From NCBI GenBank assembly GCA_002917075.1, contig NTMA01000030.1:62001-126000 (forward strand): 64,000 nucleotides of DNA. Direction: 5' to 3'. The notes below the pieces were generated by a model. That model worked only from the letters and a program-made list of their open reading frames with translations, ran no database searches and was not told the origin of the DNA. Position numbers and translations under genes: made by a program. The first letter of the stretch is position 1. Each line of letters opens with the position of its first letter. The DNA comes from Hawksworthiomyces lignivorus (Eukaryota; Ascomycota; Sordariomycetes; Ophiostomatales; Ophiostomataceae). Shown here one piece after another: positions 55,179 to 64,000 of the stretch.

Positions 55179-56710
55179 TCATAGCTTAGCCTGTGGTACT
55201 TCTTGGCCCGCTAGTACCAGATTCGACTTGGACAAGGTGTTTGCTCCGGCACTCCCTTGCATGATGACATTGTCAGGCTTCTGGCCCTCAGGCAGCTGCC
55301 TCCACAGCCATCTTGACTTGGGCAGTTGATCCACCCGCGATCGCTCCCAGATGTCGACTACGTGTCTGCCGATATTGGGAAGAAACTTGAAAGCATGCCC
55401 GCTGCATCCTGTCGCTACCATCAGACTCGTGCTCCCCGGCACGTAATCGATAATGTAGTGGTCGTCAAATGTATCTGTATACCAGCAGAGCCGAGTACGT
55501 GTTATGCCAAGGCCCTCGGCGCGGACATCAGGCATTTCCTCGTCAATAAATTGGTTGATGACAGCCAAGGCATGGGCGGCGATCTTATCGGTGCGGTTAG
55601 GTAGCGTCCAGCGGGTGATGGGAACGCTCCTCTCCTTACCGTCCGGCTGGACCAGGGGGTTGGTGTATCTGGTGCCCCGATAACCAATCTTCAAAACGCC
55701 ACGGTTGTCGCACGCGAATCCGTAAAGGCCCCCATTTCTGCCTCCGTACATCTTGAACTGGTAAGTTGGAAAGCTCTTCGGAGAGTACTTCTCCCTCAGG
55801 CGGGAAGTTGCAGGGATTTTCACAAGTGCCACAGATCCGGCTGTGGCCTCTGTAATCCCATCTAGCTGAGGCACCAATGCGGGCGTCCATCCACCACAAG
55901 CGAGGAGCACGAGAGAACCGCTATGGATCGAGCCGTCTTGCGTAACGATTCCGGTTACGTCAGTCCTGGACTCGTCACGATATATCAACTCTTTCAATGC
56001 ACCCCTACTCTCTCCAAAAACAAAGCGCACACCCAGTCTTTTGGCTTTGTGAAGTGCCAGCCGGCACGCGTTATCCGCTACCGCATAGCCACCGGTCGTA
56101 TCAAGTAAACCGATATATGGCAGTCCTCTCTCCCTGCGGCGGAAAGGATCAAGGGCGTGTGCGAAGCCTTGCTTTTCGGCCTCGTCTTGGTCCTTCTCGT
56201 CCGTCGTCACGAGAGCGAACTTTCTAAGCCCGGCTGCTCTCATGCCGTGTATCGAATCAACTTCATACCTATCCAAGCGCTCAGTGGCGCTCAGCGACAA
56301 GCTGCCATTGTTGACAAAGACTCTGTCTTCTGTTGTCATGCCGGGGGGGAGGTCTTTCCCAGAAGCTAACTCTTGGTCCCATTTTCGCCACTCTTTAATA
56401 GCCTCGGTGCACATTTCTTGATAATCTACCTCGTCTCCGTACGCAGTGCGCACGATTTTGTTGATATCTACCCCGGGTTAGTAAATCAAGCTGAAGTAAC
56501 ACTCCCTGGCTGTCACGTACCTGCTGAAGCAGCATCGCAACCCTTGTCAAAGTCATAGTTGGATTGCTCATACGACTGACGGTCGAAGACTCTGATATTG
56601 GTGTATCCCCGACGTGCGGCGTGGATGGCGGTACTCAAGCCGAATACGCCAGCCCCAACAATGAGGATGGGCGAGGTCTTGGCCAGGCTACTAGTGCTAT
56701 TGTTGGGCAT
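55179..56710 (-). CDS. FAD-dependent amine oxidase, sarcosine/pipecolate/fructosyl-amino-acid oxidase family, peroxisomal
   Basis: A flavoenzyme of 492 residues from minus-strand exons 56710-56521 and 56467-55179. Residues 14-24 carry the Rossmann GAGVFG dinucleotide motif. The intron falls in DKGCDAASA-D and restores INKIVRTAYGD, the conserved loop of this family (compare the S-x-x-x-K-x-x-R-x-x-Y-G pattern). LCWYTDTFDDHYIIDYVPG holds the cysteine at the position used for covalent FAD attachment in monomeric sarcosine oxidase relatives. GCSGHAFKFLPNIG is the C-terminal active-site/FAD segment. The protein ends in AKL, a good PTS1, so import into peroxisomes is expected, where released hydrogen peroxide can be destroyed. 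Members oxidise secondary amines such as sarcosine, L-pipecolate, saccharopine or fructosyl amino acids; sequence alone does not decide which. Confidence 0.9.
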
Positions 56711-58021
56711 AGTCACAGATAGATCGTCAATTCAGGAGATTATTAGTTCAGATAATACCGAATTTGTTCCGAGTAGATCTCTCGATAGCTATCTGGGCAT
56801 GTCTGTTATTTTTTTGCGACGGACTTATATGGCGACATGCTTGGTGGATTGGACGGACCACTCCGCCAATGAAAACGTTTTCCATGATTCTCTCTCGACG
56901 ACCTCGAATTCGGAAGCAACTAGCCATCAGCGCTAAGTCTCATAAAAATGAGTAGGTTGCGTTGCCAGATGTGCTTCACCGGCGAGAATGCTTCAAGCCG
57001 ACGAAAACACGCGACGAGGTAAGCCCTGATCAACTGATATGAGCTACTATCAGTATTAGTACACATAATGAATCAGACTTAATCCGGGTTCTTTTCCTAA
57101 GCCCAAAATTTCATTGGTGGATCATACCGATGAAAAATAAAATCTAACCCGACAGATTGGAACTCGAGTGGGCCGTGAATAGCCGAAAAGTCTCCTTCAG
57201 TCACCTTGTCCCTCGGAGGAAGTTGGTTACTCAGCTGTGAGGTAAATTGTAGCCATGATTGCACAAGAATAACTAGATGCATACTATTTACAGTGTTCCT
57301 TTTGACATCTAAATAATTGTACGGCCTGACGCTTATTAAGGAATCATCCGAAAGTTGTACCAGGGTAGGTACGTGTTTTAGAATGACGTAAAAGTAATGG
57401 GACAAAATACTGTTAGATTTGATTCGTGTAATGAGGATGACACCGAGGAAATGAACGGAGATTCAGTCACGCCGGTCAAAGTAAGGGGGACAATCATTAG
57501 AAGTATCTGCTTTCAACAGGATATGTTAGGAGCCCGAGCCGGGAGAATGCCAATGGCGTATCTATCCGCAAAGCACCCGCAGAATAGCCTAACTCAAAGC
57601 ACCGTAGTTTACTTTAAAAATTTTCAATATAAATGTTCAATATTTTAACACTGCACTGGTAAACGATTTCTATATCTCTTCATTATTAGCCCCGTTAGCA
57701 TTGTTATCGCCATCCGTGTTGGTAAAGTCTTGAGACAGTGAGATTACATGGTGCACGGTAAGTTGATGGAGCTGCAGCACAGGAGCACACCTTCTAAGCA
57801 GGTTGAAAGAGCAGTAGCACAGGGGCATCTTTAATAAGGAAATATTAGACCTGTAGATTTGTTTCCTTAAAGACAGTTATGGAACAATTCTCTGCTAGCT
57901 ATGTATATTTGATATGACAAAAGTCTCAACTACACACACAATATCCGGCGAGCTACACAAGCAGCATCCGAATGAAGCTTACTAGCAAATAAATTAGATA
58001 TAGAAAGCATAGAGGCAAAGG
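56711..58021. other. Intergenic, 1.3 kb
   Basis: The 5' region of the oxidase gene and 3' flank of the sugar permease gene. The frames seen are short and domain-free. Confidence 0.4.
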
Positions 58022-59713
58022 CTACTCGTGTTTTCCTTCGATATCCTTGGACAAATCGTCAAGGTTATTGGAGTAAAACAGATCAACCTTAGTCTTTGCA
58101 AACTTGCGCGCAGGAACATGCTGCTCGAACAAGATATCTAGTTCAGCTGGGGTACGCCCGCGCGGTTCCGGAAGGCGGAAATAGGTCCAGACAAGGCAAA
58201 TAATGCAGAAGCCGCCCCAGATGAAGCCTCCTTTACCCCTCAGATTCCAAGCCGTGGGATTGAGGATAGCAGGATTGAGGAAGTTCGCACCGATGGTGAC
58301 AATATTGTAGCAGTTCCGCGCCAGTACAACCGTCTTGATACGCAGGCGCGTTGAGGGGATCTCAGAGACCAGAGAGTAGCATACAGGGCCAATGGTAGTG
58401 TCATATGTGAACACCCAGACCACAAGGAGGGCGCCGGACGCGTATCCAAGCCCTGTGATGCTCGCAGATGGGATGCCCAAGAAGCCGACGACGAGCAGGA
58501 TTGTGAGTAGAATGGACAGTCCAACCGTATATAGCGTTCGACGGCCAACGTACTGCATGATAAACCAAGACAGAATCGTGCCGACGAATCCGACACCGTT
58601 GATCCCCACACCAAAATCAAACGCCTTGGCCGGGTCAAAGCCGGCCTGCTCCAGGAAGTAGACAATATTGGCTCCGAATAGGAGACCGCAACCGATCTGG
58701 ATCATCCATGCGCAGCAAGCAATCTCTGTGCGCCGCCGGTCGTTCCCCTTGAAGCAGTCCCAGTATGAGGTGCCTTCGCTGGCGAGCTTCTCCTGCTCGT
58801 TCGTCACCACCATCAAAGCGATGTTGTCGTCGACACTGTACTGGGGATGGTTCGAGGCCGTGAGCCGACGTAGGGCCTGCTTGGCTGCGTCTGTCCGGCC
58901 ATTGCGGACCAGCCACCATGGCGATTCGGGTGCCAAGATGACAGCGACAATGATGGGGAGCGGCCAGACCCACTGGATCGCGAACGGGATACGCCACGAC
59001 CACTGGTCAGTGCGGTCCAGCAGCCCACGGAGCACGCCGATCGCGATGAACTGGCCGATGACCCAGCACAGGTTGACATAGGTCGTCAGGTAGGGGCGGA
59101 GGACAGTCGGACTAACGTCGGCGGCGTAGGTGGTTGTCAGCGTCTGGAAGGCGCCCCAGGGGAGGCCGCAGAGGACCTCACCGGCAAAGAGCATGCCGAC
59201 GTTTTGCGCGAAGAAGAGGATGAAGATGAAGCAGATCATCAGGACCAGGGACCCCAAGAGCGTTTTCCGGTAGCCGATCCGGTCTGCGACGTGGCCCGCG
59301 GCCATGAGGCCGAGGATCTGACCGACCTGGCCACCGTTTGTCAGCCCGGACTGCCACTGCGATGTGACCTGATAGGTCCCGTTTGGCAGTTGGACGCCGA
59401 ACCGCTTCTGGAATGTTGGATAGCTGAAGAAACTGAGGAGAAGAGCCGTGTCGTAGCCTTCCATGATGATGGCTAGTGACATGACTAGCGAGAATCGGAT
59501 TGCTCGAGAGTATAGCTTTGCCGCGTCCCACGTCGACAGCTGATGCTCTACGGCGGCGGCCCGCCGTGCCCCTTCCATCAGCTCCGTCAGATTGGGCACC
59601 TTCTCAGACATGCGCAGGAGCATGTCGTCGTCGATGCCGACCACATCTGGAGGCGAGGCTGGCGCCGGGACGACGCCTTGGTTCTCGATATGTGCGACCT
59701 TGGTATCCGCCAT
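58022..59713 (-). CDS. malP: Maltose / alpha-glucoside permease (MFS sugar transporter)
   Basis: An intronless gene for 563 residues, with the ATG at 59713; the frame extends further upstream but without another ATG. It is a proton-coupled alpha-glucoside carrier of the sugar transporter family. The region MSLAIIMEGYDTALLLSFFSYPTFQKRFG at the first helix is characteristic of MAL-type permeases, and PESPWWLVRNGR before the central loop is the sugar transporter signature. DRIGYRKT lies in the helix 2-3 loop. The ending LPEPRGRTPAELDILFEQHVPARKF is the usual conserved end of this group. A TATAAAT box at 59821-59827 (minus strand) and CreA-type sites at 59912-60094 lie upstream. It is followed upstream by the regulator and the glucosidase in the same orientation. 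Confidence 0.92.
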   Translation of the reverse strand: MADTKVAHIENQGVVPAPASPPDVVGIDDDMLLRMSEKVPNLTELMEGARRAAAVEHQLSTWDAAKLYSRAIRFSLVMSLAIIMEGYDTALLLSFFSYPTFQKRFGVQLPNGTYQVTSQWQSGLTNGGQVGQILGLMAAGHVADRIGYRKTLLGSLVLMICFIFILFFAQNVGMLFAGEVLCGLPWGAFQTLTTTYAADVSPTVLRPYLTTYVNLCWVIGQFIAIGVLRGLLDRTDQWSWRIPFAIQWVWPLPIIVAVILAPESPWWLVRNGRTDAAKQALRRLTASNHPQYSVDDNIALMVVTNEQEKLASEGTSYWDCFKGNDRRRTEIACCAWMIQIGCGLLFGANIVYFLEQAGFDPAKAFDFGVGINGVGFVGTILSWFIMQYVGRRTLYTVGLSILLTILLVVGFLGIPSASITGLGYASGALLVVWVFTYDTTIGPVCYSLVSEIPSTRLRIKTVVLARNCYNIVTIGANFLNPAILNPTAWNLRGKGGFIWGGFCIICLVWTYFRLPEPRGRTPAELDILFEQHVPARKFAKTKVDLFYSNNLDDLSKDIEGKHE

Positions 59714-59791
59714 TTGGCAAATGACTGCGTCAGGTAAGATTGCAATCGTACGGAAAACAACTAAAACATGATGATGGAGAAACAAGATGGC

Positions 59792-59803
59792 CGGATGATT
59801 CGG
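59792..59803. promoter_or_regulatory. CGG-N6-CGG direct repeat near the maltose permease start
   Basis: CGGATGATTCGG lies about 80 bp before the start codon. Zn2Cys6 proteins bind paired CGG triplets, so it is a candidate site for the neighbouring regulator. It falls between the TATA box and the ATG, which argues against a normal upstream activating site. Confidence 0.25.
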
Positions 59804-59911
59804 ACGAGAGGCATGCCTTGATTTATACTGTTCTCGAGTGTGATATTGCTCCTTGTGATGTTTCTTAAGAAATGTTAAGTTGGAGTAACACACCCGAGGA
59901 CCCCAAACTTT

Positions 59912-60094
59912 CCCCAGCTAGCCTTCCAACTCCGCATTCCCAGACGAAACCCCGGGCAGGGCATGGGTGCTGAGACCACAGTGAGCCGACCGTGCCATCT
60001 AGACTCGAGCTAATTATACATTCTCCGCATAGAAATTCTCTCGGACCAACAATAAGCGAATGAAAATGCTAGAGAGACTGGATTAGCTCCCCAG
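59912..60094. promoter_or_regulatory. Three CreA-type sites upstream of the maltose permease
   Basis: The reverse-strand hexamers at 59912-59917 (CTGGGG), 59950-59955 (CCGGGG) and 60089-60094 (CTGGGG) match SYGGRG, the CreA glucose-repressor site. Three copies within 190 bp, 200-380 bp from the start, fit carbon catabolite repression of a maltose gene. Confidence 0.5.
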
Positions 60095-61308
60095 CAAACG
60101 CCAAGTCTGAAATACAGAGTTCTCAAAGTCCGTTAGACTAATTCTTAACAACTAAATGCCACTTAAAAGTAGCTTGGCAATTTTACACAGCTTGCCAACA
60201 AATGACTTAGCCCCAAATCAAATTCAATACATTTGCCTATATCCGTGCAGCGTCTAGATAATATCATGCATGTAGTTGGCTGGTTGAATCCCTCGAAGTC
60301 TTGGAGTAGGGAACTCTTGTATATTCAATATTTATATGAGTCCTTTGGAGATTATTGGAGTTGATCAGAAACTCCAACTCTGATATCCAGGAAGTATGGT
60401 TCCTAGATAATGTGAAAATCGTGCAACGAAAAAAGTAGAGACAGAAAAGATAAGAGGCAAGGTACTCCTCTTTCGACCAGACTATGATTCTATATTCTCT
60501 CGTGAACAACTTTTGAGACTAATAAATTTAACTCTTTCCCCCATGGGGAAGCAAGACGGCAGTATTCGCGATGGTCGGGTCGTGGCAGCCAAGACGAATT
60601 TGAAGTGGCACCATCAGCTGCACGAGCTGGGCCCCTAAATCCTTTGATTAAAACTGAAGACTACGGAGTACCGACTGTCATTTTCAAAAAAGAAGCCTTG
60701 AAGGGGGGGGGGAGATTCGAGCTTCTTCGAAAATCAACCACGCCCCTGCAAAGCGCGGTGTAAGTGCACTAGCATGATTCCAAAAGCCATTCTTACGCTG
60801 AGCCGTTTTGAGCTTAGAACAACCTATCTCGGTCCGGTGACAGGCCAATCATAGGCGGATACTTCTTCTCTGACCCATGTTTCCGGAGACATTTTGGAAC
60901 CAATGGGGTCGTGCTTTACCGAGCACTCTCACTCTATTGGCACGTCGTCGGACCTACGAGTGCCGCAACGCTAACTTTATTAGGAGACGCCAGGGGCGTA
61001 ACTAGTACTGCGAGTGAAGTATTCTCCTCTTATGTTGGAGCGTATTCCGATTAAAGAGAGGTTTCCACGATTATCCCTGGCTAGAATATTGAATCACAGG
61101 ATGCATCATGAACCGAAAGACTGGCTCGCTTGCAGGGACTCGGCTTGCATTGCTAGAAGCCAAATGCAGCCAGTTTACGAGTTTAAGAGTAAAACTGGGG
61201 CACGGTGAATGCAAGGAAATGAATGTCTTTGACTCACAGTACTCCGTAAACAAAACATGCAAAACATGAATAAATCTACTAAGTGGCTGTTGGGTATGAT
61301 TATTTCCA

Positions 61309-62940
61309 TTAATATGATTCTGACATATCTGCACAGACAGCAAGGCTGTCGAAGTAGGCTCGGCCGTACAACTGCCGCAGCGTCTCGAGTTTCTCGTGTA
61401 TGTAGTCACGCTCTTCCTTCTGTATCTTTTCAAATCGGAATAAAAAGTTAACGAGGATGACGAGGTCCTCTATACGCTCGCGGATGTCTGCTTGCGTGCG
61501 CATATGGCCCTGCGGGAGCGCCAACACGTCAGCAATCGTCGTCGTGATCTCGAACAGCTTCTGCAATATGCCACTGCCGTGGGTGGCAATGCTCGCCGCG
61601 CTCTCGAGGTGGCAGATCAAGCGCCGAAGCTGTGCTGACAGCTGATCAGCGGGGAAATGTAGGGAAAGGCCGCAGTGCGCATGTCGGGGCGGCGCGGAGC
61701 GCAGCAGGCCCCGCGAGAGGGCGAGCTGCCAGACTAGCGTGCGCAGCCACAGCCGCGTGATGAAGATGTCGGCGTGCTGTAGCTCCGAGAGCCCTGGACT
61801 GCCTTCCCCGCGGAGGCGGTCTTCCGCCACAACCGTAGCGCGCTCCTCCTGGTCCAGCTCCGCTTGTTTCTGCTCAACCCACTCGGCCGTCATCTTCGGC
61901 TCTTGCGATGCGGGCTGTCCCTGGTGCCTCTGCTGCTTAATGCTCCAGTACCGAAGAAACGTGTCGTCCATGACACGGAACAGCCCGATCAGCAAGCGGA
62001 ACCCTGCGTCCACGTGTGGCGGAATGCTTGGGTCCTCCAGCGGCAGACCTGTGCTGAGCGGTGGCAGGACGGCAGGGCGGCCAGACACGACGAAGAAGAA
62101 GCGCTCGTGGAGGAAGCACTCCCAATAGAGCCGCTGACAGCGGGCTATTTCGCACTTGTCCATGGACGATACGATGTCGTCATCGTGCGTATATCGGAAC
62201 ACTCGCAAGGATTGCGTCAACGAGATCGCCTCGCGGAGCATGACAAAGCTACGGTCGAAGAGCGCGCCCGAGATCATGCACATTTCGAGAAAAATACACG
62301 TCATAATACGCTTGACGGTGACCGGCTGCTCTCCCAGCGTCGGCAGCTTCGAGGTTAGGCTCAGCTGCGTCTCGGATTTTCTGTGCTCGGCCAAGCTCCG
62401 CTGCATCAAGTCTGTCACCAGCGCGGTAGTGTCGCCGCAGACGGCACGCGATGTCTGTATGAAGATGATGGTGATGGCGGCAAATGCATACACGAGCGCC
62501 GCGTCCTCGGCGGCGCCGTCCATGGCTGCAACAGCCCCACGCATCTCGTCCGGAGCGATGATCGGGTTCACAGGGTAGACAACTTGCTCGTAGTCGGGAA
62601 CAAGAGCTAAAAAGAAATCGTTCGAATATGGGGCATCGTTCTTGGGATAACGCGGTACTTCCACCACAGTCATCGCACACTGCGGTGGAGACGTAGAGGC
62701 ACTGCTCGTAGATAGCGGCCGGATTGCTTGATATTTGGGTACGGTTCTCTCCTTAAGCTGCCGCACAAGTGCACCTCGTGCACCGTGCTTGCGCTTGGCC
62801 GCAGGAGGTGAAAACGCGCATCTCAGGCCGAGGTGAGCACACTGACCGCAAGGATGTGCACCGCTGCATTTCACCTTGCGGAATCGACAACTGTCACAAG
62901 CTATGCTGGTTCGGGTAACTGTATGAATATGTGCCGACAT
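61309..62940 (-). CDS. malR: Zn2Cys6 maltose-regulator-like transcription factor
   Basis: An intronless gene for 543 residues. The N-terminal zinc cluster uses C15, C18, C25, C31, C34 and C41, with spacing C-x2-C-x6-C-x5-C-x2-C-x6-C. The five-residue third gap and the CDSCRFRKVKCSGAHPCGQC wording are typical of the AmyR/MalR/MAL63 group, and the basic stretch after it (AAKRKHGARGALVRQLKE) is the usual linker. The central region ALVYAFAAITIIFIQ through RRLYWECFLHERFFFVVSGRP-like sequence is the conserved activator core of MAL regulators. It is expected to activate maltose genes in the presence of the sugar. Position between the permease and the glucosidase supports the name; inducer response is not testable from sequence. 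Confidence 0.88.
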   Translation of the reverse strand: MSAHIHTVTRTSIACDSCRFRKVKCSGAHPCGQCAHLGLRCAFSPPAAKRKHGARGALVRQLKERTVPKYQAIRPLSTSSASTSPPQCAMTVVEVPRYPKNDAPYSNDFFLALVPDYEQVVYPVNPIIAPDEMRGAVAAMDGAAEDAALVYAFAAITIIFIQTSRAVCGDTTALVTDLMQRSLAEHRKSETQLSLTSKLPTLGEQPVTVKRIMTCIFLEMCMISGALFDRSFVMLREAISLTQSLRVFRYTHDDDIVSSMDKCEIARCQRLYWECFLHERFFFVVSGRPAVLPPLSTGLPLEDPSIPPHVDAGFRLLIGLFRVMDDTFLRYWSIKQQRHQGQPASQEPKMTAEWVEQKQAELDQEERATVVAEDRLRGEGSPGLSELQHADIFITRLWLRTLVWQLALSRGLLRSAPPRHAHCGLSLHFPADQLSAQLRRLICHLESAASIATHGSGILQKLFEITTTIADVLALPQGHMRTQADIRERIEDLVILVNFLFRFEKIQKEERDYIHEKLETLRQLYGRAYFDSLAVCADMSESY

Positions 62941-63580
62941 GTTGATAGGTATATGAGTCTACGTGAGCCCAAAGAAAGTAAGATAAAGACGTGAAGATTG
63001 TTCTCTTAACTTCTAGGCTGTACAGAAGGTTACAGCCACTTTAGACTCCCTAAGTTTAGCGCTCCCAACACACAATATGAAACGGTCTTTGTCAAGTTAG
63101 GATCTATCGTTACGCCTGAAGGATGAACGGACTTAAGATCCAGGCGATGTTTTCCACCGGATCTCTATGACAAGAACGGAAATTAGAGCGTGTTAACACC
63201 TCAGAAGTACTCCTCCTGCACCCCATAAAGATCCACTTTGAACGCCACGCTCTTAGACCGAGGCGCCATTTGCTGTGCGCTAAGAGCTATCCGGGTGACT
63301 TGTACAGCGTACGAAATACTAATGCACCAGCACCAATAATACAGTTGGGGTACATATTAGTCCTCAACAATGGGGTCAAACCTGAGGAGAACCCCCGTTT
63401 TCAACGTCGGAGGAGGATGTCTTACTTTCCATTTCTTCCGAAGCATTTCAGCGAGAAAAAATGCGTGGCTCGGAAAAGGGTCATTTTCTCTTCAGGCTAT
63501 CAAATCACGTCACAAGAAGCATCCCATACTATGTAGATGGTGTTGATATTCTTGGCTATGGATGTAATTCTAGTCGTCAC
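62941..63580. promoter_or_regulatory. Intergenic between glucosidase and regulator genes
   Basis: About 640 bp that form the regulator's promoter and the 3' flank of the alpha-glucosidase gene. No clear paired CGG site is seen. Confidence 0.4.
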
Positions 63581-64000
63581 TCAGGCTGCGGTCACGAGAT
63601 AAACGCGACCTTCCAGCGGTCCAAGGACATCCCCGACCTTCTCTCCCACCTCCTTATTATCATTAGTCGATGCAAGCAGCTTAAACTGCAAGCCCGTCCC
63701 GTCCGCATACCCGAGTTCCGCAGCGTCCGGAACCGAGACCTTCTTCTCCTCCGTAGAAAAGTTAAGGATGACCAGCGCCTTATCGGTGCCGCTCTGAGGC
63801 TCCTTTACGAACAGCAATGTGTCTCTCTCGTCCATTCGCAGACCATGATAGTCGCTGTAGATCAGCAGGTCGGGGTGCGCACGGCGGAACGTAATCATCT
63901 TCTTCCAGAAGCTGAGCGGGCTGCTCGGATCTTCCAGCTGAGATTCCACGTTGATCTCGCCCGCCAGCGGGTGCGTCTTCATCCAGGGTTCGTTGACGAT
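63581..64000 (-). CDS. malT: Alpha-glucosidase (maltase, GH13), C-terminal part
   Basis: The last 139 codons of a gene that runs off the window; the true start lies beyond 64000. NEPWMKTHPLAGEINVESQLEDPSSPLSFWKKMITFRRAHPDLL is the conserved segment that follows the catalytic barrel in GH13 oligo-1,6-/alpha-glucosidases, and the rest is the C-terminal beta domain. No catalytic residues fall in the window. The enzyme hydrolyses maltose to glucose, inside the cell in MAL systems. It is co-oriented with the regulator and permease. Whether it is secreted cannot be judged without the N-terminus. Confidence 0.88.
   Translation of the reverse strand: MVNEPWMKTHPLAGEINVESQLEDPSSPLSFWKKMITFRRAHPDLLIYSDYHGLRMDERDTLLFVKEPQSGTDKALVILNFSTEEKKVSVPDAAELGYADGTGLQFKLLASTNDNKEVGEKVGDVLGPLEGRVYLVTAA

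Larger units (their letters stand above)
59714..61308. other. Intergenic between the permease and regulator genes
   Basis: The 1.6 kb contain the permease promoter with its TATA box and CreA-type sites. A run of nine G lies near 60703-60711. No gene is supported. Confidence 0.45.

Noticed and set aside
1..64000. CRISPR arrays, bacterial operons, rRNA genes, spliceosomal RNAs
   Set aside because: None was seen. Genes are spliced and spaced as in a fungal nuclear genome, and no regularly spaced repeats with unique spacers are present.

Overview
The window is nuclear DNA from a filamentous ascomycete (Pezizomycotina). The gene models show short spliceosomal introns of about 50-125 nt with GT-AG ends and CTAAC/CTGAC-type branch sites. 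Four Zn2Cys6 transcription factors, a CFEM/GPI cell-surface protein, several major facilitator transporters and a MAL-type sugar gene set fit the same group. An Aspergillus-like (Eurotiomycete) origin is a reasonable guess, but I cannot place the genus. Eighteen protein genes and one tRNA gene are supported. About half of the window is non-coding.

Layout. 1-4102: the ribonucleotide reductase large subunit, with two perfect MluI cell-cycle boxes upstream. 4103-17664: two long gene-poor stretches flanking a repeat-rich CFEM/GPI protein (9371-10562), with a lone tRNA-Val(AAC) at 13465-13538. 17665-28833: a TRI12-type MFS transporter, a Mep/AMT ammonium transporter with GATA boxes upstream, a Zn2Cys6 regulator, a EutQ-like cupin and a membrane-anchored DUF3445 (haem-dependent N-demethylase-like) protein. 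29378-33271: a C2H2 zinc-finger gene with no visible start codon, bordered by LTR-like sequence, divergent from a dynamin/Mx-like GTPase. 33414-45955: a CapA-like metallophosphatase, an ACS-family (allantoate permease-like) MFS transporter, an alpha/beta hydrolase, a Zn2Cys6 regulator and an AidB-like acyl-CoA dehydrogenase; this looks like a small catabolic cluster of unknown substrate. 48655-56710: a Zn2Cys6 regulator with six introns (one GC-AG), a DHA1 MFS transporter and a FAD amine oxidase ending in the peroxisomal signal AKL. 58022-64000: a maltose gene set of permease, regulator and the 3' end of an alpha-glucosidase, all on the minus strand.

How the genes fit together. Three neighbourhoods combine a Zn2Cys6 activator, an uptake system and degradative enzymes: the amine/ammonium region (20.5-28.8 kb), the CapA/hydrolase/ACAD region (33.4-46.0 kb) and the amine-oxidase region (48.7-56.7 kb). 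The fourth, the MAL locus (58.0-64.0 kb), can be named with confidence. The other three are inferences from gene proximity and family membership, and their substrates are unknown. The least-described candidates are the fungal DUF3445/EutQ/ammonium-transporter neighbourhood and the CapA-centred cluster.
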